Origin: Actinomycetes bacterium
GTDB lineage: Bacteria > Actinomycetota > Actinomycetes > Actinomycetales > Cellulomonadaceae
Direction of reading: 5' to 3'
Length of the DNA stretch: 10,086 nt
Assembly: GCA_021793115.1 (NCBI GenBank)
Contig: JAJYTJ010000136.1
Coordinates: forward strand, 1-10,086
Position numbers and translations under genes: made by a program. This document shows positions 6,171 through 10,086 of this stretch, piece by piece. A model generated the notes under the pieces. It searched no databases and was not told the origin of the DNA. It worked only from the letters and a program-made list of their open reading frames with translations. Position 1 is the stretch's first letter; each line of letters opens with the position of its first letter.

Positions 6171-7039
6171 AGGTCGGCGCCCACCTCATGCGGTTCGACT
6201 CCGTCGCGCCGGCACAGCTGCGCGACGAGCTCGCGGCGACCGCCGACGCGGCCGAGGCGGCCGGTGTCGCCTGGCTCTCCGTCATGGACCACTACTTCCA
6301 GATGGAGCGGGCCGGCTTCCCGCGCCAGGACCCGATGCTCGAGGCGTACACGACGCTCGGCTTCCTGGCCGGGCGCACCTCGACCGTGCGGCTCGGCGCG
6401 CTCGTCACCGGCGTCACGTACCGCTACCCGGGCCTGCTGGCGAAGATCGGCGCGACCCTCGACGTGCTGTCCGGCGGCCGCGCCACGATGGGCCTGGGCG
6501 CCGCGTGGTACGACCGCGAGCACGAGGCGCTGGGCGTGCCCTTCCCGCCGCTGGCGGAGCGGTTCGAGCGGCTGGAGGAGACCCTCCAGATCTGCCGCCA
6601 GATGTGGGACCCGGAGAACGACGGGCCCTACCAGGGCGTCCACTACCAGCTCGCCGAGACGCTGTGCTCGCCGCTGCCCCTGTCGAGGCCCGAGATCATG
6701 GTGGGCGGCAGTGGGGAGCGCAAGACGCTGCGCCTGGTCGCGCAGTACGCCGACGCGTGCAACCTCTTCTCGGCCTCGCCCGACGAGCTGGCGCACAAGC
6801 TCGACGTGCTGCACGAGCACTGCGCGGCGGTGGGTCGCGACCCGAAGGAGATCCGGGTGACGGTGCTCAACGGCGGGGACGCGCTGTTCGCCGGTGACGT
6901 CGCGGCCTTCGTCGACGAGATGCGGCCGTTCGCCGCGCTCGGGGTCGACACGGTGATCCTGCGCCCGTCCGAGATGCCGCTCGCGGCGTGGATGCGCGAC
7001 GTGGTCGCCCCCGCGGTGGCGCCCCTCGCCGAGCTCTGA
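6167..7039 (+). CDS. LLM-class F420-dependent oxidoreductase, Rv1855c-like
   Basis: The 290-residue protein belongs to the bacterial luciferase-like TIM-barrel superfamily. It matches the pattern I know for the Rv1855c-type F420 oxidoreductases: VMDHYFQM (39-46), PMLEAYTTLGFLAGRT (56-71), TGVTYRYPGLLAK (81-93), DVLSGGRATMGLGAAWY (99-115), PPLAERFERLEE (127-138) and GGSGERKTL (180-188). These enzymes are predicted to move hydride between a deazaflavin (F420) or flavin and an organic substrate; for this subgroup the substrate is not known. The start at 6167 overlaps the SDR stop by 4 bp. The two enzymes probably act on the same compound or pathway under TetR control. FMN use cannot be ruled out. 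Confidence 0.9.
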   Translation: MKVGAHLMRFDSVAPAQLRDELAATADAAEAAGVAWLSVMDHYFQMERAGFPRQDPMLEAYTTLGFLAGRTSTVRLGALVTGVTYRYPGLLAKIGATLDVLSGGRATMGLGAAWYDREHEALGVPFPPLAERFERLEETLQICRQMWDPENDGPYQGVHYQLAETLCSPLPLSRPEIMVGGSGERKTLRLVAQYADACNLFSASPDELAHKLDVLHEHCAAVGRDPKEIRVTVLNGGDALFAGDVAAFVDEMRPFAALGVDTVILRPSEMPLAAWMRDVVAPAVAPLAEL

Positions 7040-7078
7040 GGGGACCGCTCGCCGACTGCTGATCCGCCCGCCGCGGTC

Positions 7079-7093
7079 CGGCGCCGAGCGCCG
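7079..7093. other. Short GC-rich hairpin after the LLM gene
   Basis: CGGCGC (7079-7084) and GCGCCG (7088-7093) are perfect inverted repeats with a 3-base loop, 40 bases after the LLM stop. No T-tract follows. It may help end the SDR/LLM transcript, but such hairpins arise readily by chance in DNA this GC-rich. Confidence 0.3.
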
Positions 7094-7104
7094 ACGCCGC
7101 GGGT

Positions 7105-7162
7105 GGTGCACTCCCACGCCGACGGTGCGCCAGCACCTGCACCGCTGGCGTGGGGATGCACC
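7105..7162. other. Long imperfect hairpin with a competing inner stem, upstream of purF
   Basis: GGTGCA plus CCCACGCC (7105-7120) pairs with GGCGTGGG plus TGCACC (7147-7162), interrupted only by two bases on each side (one of them able to form G-U). Inside it, CGCCAGC (7128-7134) and GCTGGCG (7144-7150) form a perfect 7-bp stem with a 9-base loop and share GGCG with the outer arm, so the two folds exclude each other. It could be a terminator for the LLM transcript, an attenuator if purF is also read from upstream, or a protein-binding site. If purF is leaderless the hairpin lies outside its mRNA. Confidence 0.5.
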
Positions 7163-7221
7163 GCGGGCGGTTGTCACGTCGCGCCCAGCGGACGCGGCCG
7201 GGCGGCCGCCAGCCGTTGTGC

Positions 7222-7227
7222 GACCAT
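7222..7227 (+). promoter_or_regulatory. Putative -10 box (GACCAT) of leaderless purF
   Basis: GACCAT has the key A2 and T6 and ends 6 bases before the GTG at 7234, the same spacing as five other genes here. An overlapping TAGGGT (7227-7232) is a better consensus match, but it would put the transcript start inside the gene. No Shine-Dalgarno sequence is seen before 7234. Confidence 0.4.
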
Positions 7228-7233
7228 AGGGTC

Positions 7234-8781
7234 GTGGCCCCCCGCCCGGACGGACGTCTGACCCACGATCTCAATCCCCACGAGAAGGGTCCGCAGGATG
7301 CCTGCGGGGTCTTCGGTGTGTGGGCACCCGGCGAAGAGGTGGCGAAGCTCGCCTACTTCGGCCTGTACGCGCTGCAGCACCGCGGCCAGGAGTCGGCGGG
7401 CATCGCGACGAGCGACGGCAGCCACCTCCTCGTGTTCAAGGACATGGGCCTGGTCTCGCAGGTGTTCGACGAGACGTCGCTCGCGGCCCTGACCGGCTAT
7501 GTCGCCATCGGCCACACGCGCTACTCGACCACCGGCGGCTCCACGTGGGAGAACGCGCAGCCCACGCTCGGCGCCACCGCCGCCGGCACGGTCGCGCTGG
7601 GCCACAACGGCAACCTCACCAACACCGCCGAGCTCGTCGACCTCGTCGCGGAGCGCTACGGGAGCCGGCGTCGCGGCGAGCTGGCGCGCGGCAACACCAC
7701 GGACACCGCCGTCATCACCGCGCTGTTCGCGGGCGACCCGGACCACACGCTCGAGGCAACCGCGCTGGAGGTGCTGCCGCGCCTGCGGGGCGCCTTCTCG
7801 CTCGTCTTCATGGACGAGACCACGCTCTACGCGGCGCGTGACCCGCAGGGCGTCCGCCCGCTCGTCCTCGGCCGGCTCGAGCGCGGCTGGGTGGTGGCGT
7901 CCGAGACGCCGGCGCTCGACATCGTCGGCGCCTCCGTGGTGCGGGAGGTGGAGCCCGGCGAGCTCATCGCGATCGACGAGAACGGCCTGCGCTCGACGAA
8001 GTTCGCCACGCCGAAGCGCGCGGGCTGCATCTTCGAGTACGTCTACCTCGCGCGCCCCGACACGGCCATCGCGGGCCGGTCCGTGCACGCCAGCCGCGTG
8101 GCGATGGGCCGCCGCCTGGCGATCGAGCACCCGGCCGAGGCCGACCTCGTCATCCCCGTCCCCGAGTCGGGCACGCCGGCCGCGGTCGGCTACGCGCAGC
8201 AGTCGGGCATCCCGTTCGGGCAGGGCCTGACGAAGAACGCCTACGTCGGCCGCACGTTCATCCAGCCGTCGCAGACGCTGCGGCAGCTCGGCATCCGGCT
8301 CAAGCTCAACCCGTTGCGCGAGCAGATCCGCGGCCAGCGGCTCGTCGTCGTGGACGACTCGATCGTCCGGGGGAACACGCAGCGCGCGCTCATCCGGATG
8401 CTGCGCGAGGCGGGCGCGGCGGCGGTCCACGTGCGGATCTCGTCGCCGCCCGTGACGTGGCCGTGCTTCTACGGCATCGACTTCGCCAGCCGCGCCGAGC
8501 TCATCGCCAACGGCCTGCGGGTCGACGAGATCGCGGCCTCGCTCGGCGCGGACTCGCTCGGCTACATCTCGCTCGAGGGACTCGTCGGCGCCACCGAGCA
8601 GCCGGCCAACGAGCTGTGCGCGGCGTGCTTCACCGGCCGCTACCCCATCGACCTGCCGCCCGACGACCGGCTGGGCAAGCACCTGCTCGAGCAGCAGCAG
8701 CTGTCCCTCGGCTCGCCCGAGGACGGCCTGCTCCACCTGCTGCCGGGTGCGGGCGCCGCGACTGCGCTCGAGCGCCCGTGA
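7234..8781 (+). CDS. purF: Amidophosphoribosyltransferase (glutamine PRPP amidotransferase)
   Basis: PurF makes 5-phosphoribosylamine from PRPP and glutamine, the first committed step of de novo purine synthesis. The 515-residue protein has a short propeptide ending at Asp22-Ala23, just before the N-terminal nucleophile Cys24 (DACGVFG). The glutaminase domain follows, with HRGQESAGIA, GHTRYST and GHNGNLTN. The phosphoribosyltransferase domain has the PRPP loop VVVDDSIVRGNT, with Asp374-Asp375. Cys265, Cys411, Cys462 and Cys465 match the [4Fe-4S] ligands of the B. subtilis-type enzyme, so this is the iron-sulfur class. The GTG at 7234 gives VAPRPDGRLTHDL, close to the usual actinobacterial N-terminus; the open frame back to 7150 is not needed. 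It overlaps purM by 4 bp. Confidence 0.97.
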   Translation: MAPRPDGRLTHDLNPHEKGPQDACGVFGVWAPGEEVAKLAYFGLYALQHRGQESAGIATSDGSHLLVFKDMGLVSQVFDETSLAALTGYVAIGHTRYSTTGGSTWENAQPTLGATAAGTVALGHNGNLTNTAELVDLVAERYGSRRRGELARGNTTDTAVITALFAGDPDHTLEATALEVLPRLRGAFSLVFMDETTLYAARDPQGVRPLVLGRLERGWVVASETPALDIVGASVVREVEPGELIAIDENGLRSTKFATPKRAGCIFEYVYLARPDTAIAGRSVHASRVAMGRRLAIEHPAEADLVIPVPESGTPAAVGYAQQSGIPFGQGLTKNAYVGRTFIQPSQTLRQLGIRLKLNPLREQIRGQRLVVVDDSIVRGNTQRALIRMLREAGAAAVHVRISSPPVTWPCFYGIDFASRAELIANGLRVDEIAASLGADSLGYISLEGLVGATEQPANELCAACFTGRYPIDLPPDDRLGKHLLEQQQLSLGSPEDGLLHLLPGAGAATALERP

Positions 8782-9902
8782 GCGCGCCGTCCGGGGCCGA
8801 GCCCCTCACCTACGCGGCCGCCGGCGTCGACACGCAGGCGGGCGACCGCGCGGTCGAGCTCATGAAGGAGGCCGTGCGGGCGACGCACGGGCCGCAGGTG
8901 CTGGGCGGCGTCGGCGGCTTCGCCGGGATGTACGACGCGGGCGCCCTGACCGCCTACCGGCACCCGTTGCTGGCCTCGTCGACCGACGGCGTGGGCACCA
9001 AGGTGGCGATCGCGCAGGCGATGGACGTCCACGACACCATCGGCTTCGACCTGGTGGGCATGGTGGTCGACGACATCGCCGTCGTGGGCGCCACGCCCCT
9101 GTTCATGACCGACTACATCGCGTGCGGCCGCGTGGTCCCGGAGCGCATCGCGGACATCGTGCGCGGCATCGCGGCGGCGTGCTCGGTGGCCGGCTGCGCG
9201 CTCGTCGGCGGCGAGACGGCCGAGCACCCGGGTCTGCTGGGACCCGACGAGTACGACGTCGCGGGCGCCGTGACCGGCGTCGTCGAGGCGGACCGGCTGC
9301 TGGGCCCCGACCGGGTGGCCGCCGGCGACGTGCTCGTCGCCCTGGCGTCGAGCGGCCTGCACTCGAACGGCTACTCCCTGGTGCGTGGCGTCGTCGCCCG
9401 CTCCGGCTGGACCCTCGACCGGCACGTCGACGAGCTCGGCCGCACGCTGGGCGAGGAGCTGCTGACGCCCACCCGGGTCTACGCCGCCGACTGCCTGCGT
9501 CTGGTCGAGGCGTTCCCCGCCGCCGTGCACGCCTTCACGCACGTCACCGGCGGCGGGCTCGCGGCCAACCTCGCGCGCGTGCTGCCCGCCGGCCTGGTGG
9601 CCGACGTCGACCGCGCGTCCTGGACGCTGCCGCCGGTGTTCCCCCTGATCCAGCGGCTGGGCGCGGTGCCGTGGGCGGACCTCGAGTCCACCCTCAACCT
9701 GGGTGTCGGGATGGTGGCGATCGTCGCCGGAGACGCGGCGGACGCCGTCCTGGCGCAGGCGGCCGGCCTGGGCTACCCGGCGTGGGTGCTGGGGACGGTG
9801 CGGTCGCGGTCCGCGGACGACGACGCCCTGCCCCTCGTCAGCGGAACAAAAGGGGTGCACGGCGGGGCCGTGCACCTGGTCGGGACCTACCGCGGGGCCT
9901 GA
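8778..9902 (+). CDS. purM: Phosphoribosylformylglycinamidine cyclo-ligase (AIR synthetase)
   Basis: PurM closes the imidazole ring: FGAM plus ATP gives AIR, the fifth step of purine synthesis. The 374-residue protein shows the family hallmarks: TYAAAGVDTQAGDRAVELM (11-29), STDGVGTK (68-75), GFDLVGMVVDDIAVVGA (89-105), GGETAEHPG (144-152), SSGLHSNGYSLVR and the C-terminal VTGGGLAANLARVLP. It is slightly longer than E. coli PurM (about 345 residues), mostly through the first ten residues and the C-terminus. The GTG start lies in a GTGA overlap with the purF stop. No good Shine-Dalgarno sequence precedes it, so translation probably depends on coupling to purF. Only 3 bp separate its stop from the convergent DUF3073 stop. 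Confidence 0.97.
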   Translation: MSAPSGAEPLTYAAAGVDTQAGDRAVELMKEAVRATHGPQVLGGVGGFAGMYDAGALTAYRHPLLASSTDGVGTKVAIAQAMDVHDTIGFDLVGMVVDDIAVVGATPLFMTDYIACGRVVPERIADIVRGIAAACSVAGCALVGGETAEHPGLLGPDEYDVAGAVTGVVEADRLLGPDRVAAGDVLVALASSGLHSNGYSLVRGVVARSGWTLDRHVDELGRTLGEELLTPTRVYAADCLRLVEAFPAAVHAFTHVTGGGLAANLARVLPAGLVADVDRASWTLPPVFPLIQRLGAVPWADLESTLNLGVGMVAIVAGDAADAVLAQAAGLGYPAWVLGTVRSRSADDDALPLVSGTKGVHGGAVHLVGTYRGA

Positions 9903-9905
9903 GCC

Positions 9906-10086
9906 CTAGTCGTCGTCGTCCTCGTCGGCCCAGGAGTTCCAGGGCTCGTCGTCGGCCTCGTCGGGAGGGGTGTCGGTGACGACATCGTGGTGGCTGCGCG
10001 ACGCGAGCTCTGCCTCGAGAGCCCGGTAGTCGGTCGTCGGGCTCATGTACTTGAGCTCGCGAGCGACCTTCGTCTGCTTTGCCTTC
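9906..10086 (-). CDS. DUF3073 family protein (partial, N-terminus beyond window)
   Basis: Sixty codons are visible on the minus strand, ending in TAG at 9908-9906. The visible protein begins with the basic stretch KAKQTKVARELKYMSPTTDY, typical of the small actinobacterial DUF3073 family. It continues through ALEAELAS and ends in an acidic tail with two Trp residues (EPWNSWADEDDDD). Family members are about 60-100 residues long, so only a few N-terminal residues are missing. The function is unknown. Position next to purM is, as I recall, conserved in many actinobacteria, which supports both the assignment and a core-genome context. Confidence 0.9.
   Translation of the reverse strand, partial: KAKQTKVARELKYMSPTTDYRALEAELASRSHHDVVTDTPPDEADDEPWNSWADEDDDD

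Noticed and set aside
7150..7233. Longer purF N-terminus from the ATG at 7150
   Set aside because: The extra residues are Arg-rich and unlike PurF. The usual actinobacterial N-terminus begins at the GTG at 7234, and the hairpin region lies in the extension.
7040..7233. Purine (or other known) riboswitch upstream of purF
   Set aside because: I could not find the conserved core of a purine, PRPP or other known riboswitch, and purF appears to be leaderless.

Overview
The window is chromosomal DNA from a very GC-rich actinobacterium. The codon bias, the frequent GTG starts, the actinobacterial family members (DUF3073, SCP_3-type sterol carrier, SbtR-like TetR, an F420-type LLM oxidoreductase) and the purF-purM-DUF3073 order all point there. 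The style resembles Cellulomonas and its relatives, but that placement is an inference. Ten coding regions are supported, two of them cut by the window edges. Coding density is very high and no stretch over 300 bases lacks a gene. I see no tRNA, rRNA, CRISPR array, insertion sequence or phage gene.

Layout: (1) 1-92 is the last 29 codons of an unidentified gene, followed by a compact block of two direct and two inverted 12-mers (98-165). (2) 193-1719 (+) encodes an RNB-domain exoribonuclease. It meets tail to tail with a lipoprotein esterase of the LpqC/PHB-depolymerase type (1716-2624, -), and one palindromic CTAG supplies both stop codons. (3) From a 75-bp divergent promoter region, a VanY-type D,D-carboxypeptidase (2700-3602, +) leads into a small SCP_3-like sterol-carrier protein (3622-3999) and a two-helix membrane protein with an Asp/Ala/Pro-rich, tandemly repeated N-terminus (4020-4616). 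(4) 4620-7039 looks like a self-contained regulated cassette. A TetR repressor (-) is divergent from a translationally coupled pair, a classical SDR and an Rv1855c-like LLM oxidoreductase, with a cluster of TCCGGTT half-sites between them. (5) 7040-7233 holds several potential hairpins ahead of purF (7234-8781). purF overlaps purM (8778-9902) by 4 bp, and a DUF3073 gene converges from the right edge.

How the genes work together: PurF and PurM catalyse the first and fifth steps of de novo purine synthesis. The SDR and LLM enzymes are probably co-produced when the TetR repressor releases its operators; their substrate is unknown. The esterase and carboxypeptidase act at or outside the membrane.

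The most interesting pattern is in gene expression. Six genes (RNB, esterase, VanY, SCP, membrane protein, purF) have a -10-like hexamer nAnnnT exactly 6 bases before a GTG start and no Shine-Dalgarno sequence. This is the layout expected for leaderless mRNAs. The three cassette genes instead have clear Shine-Dalgarno sequences. I found no convincing undescribed defence or mobile system; most of the window is ordinary core chromosome.
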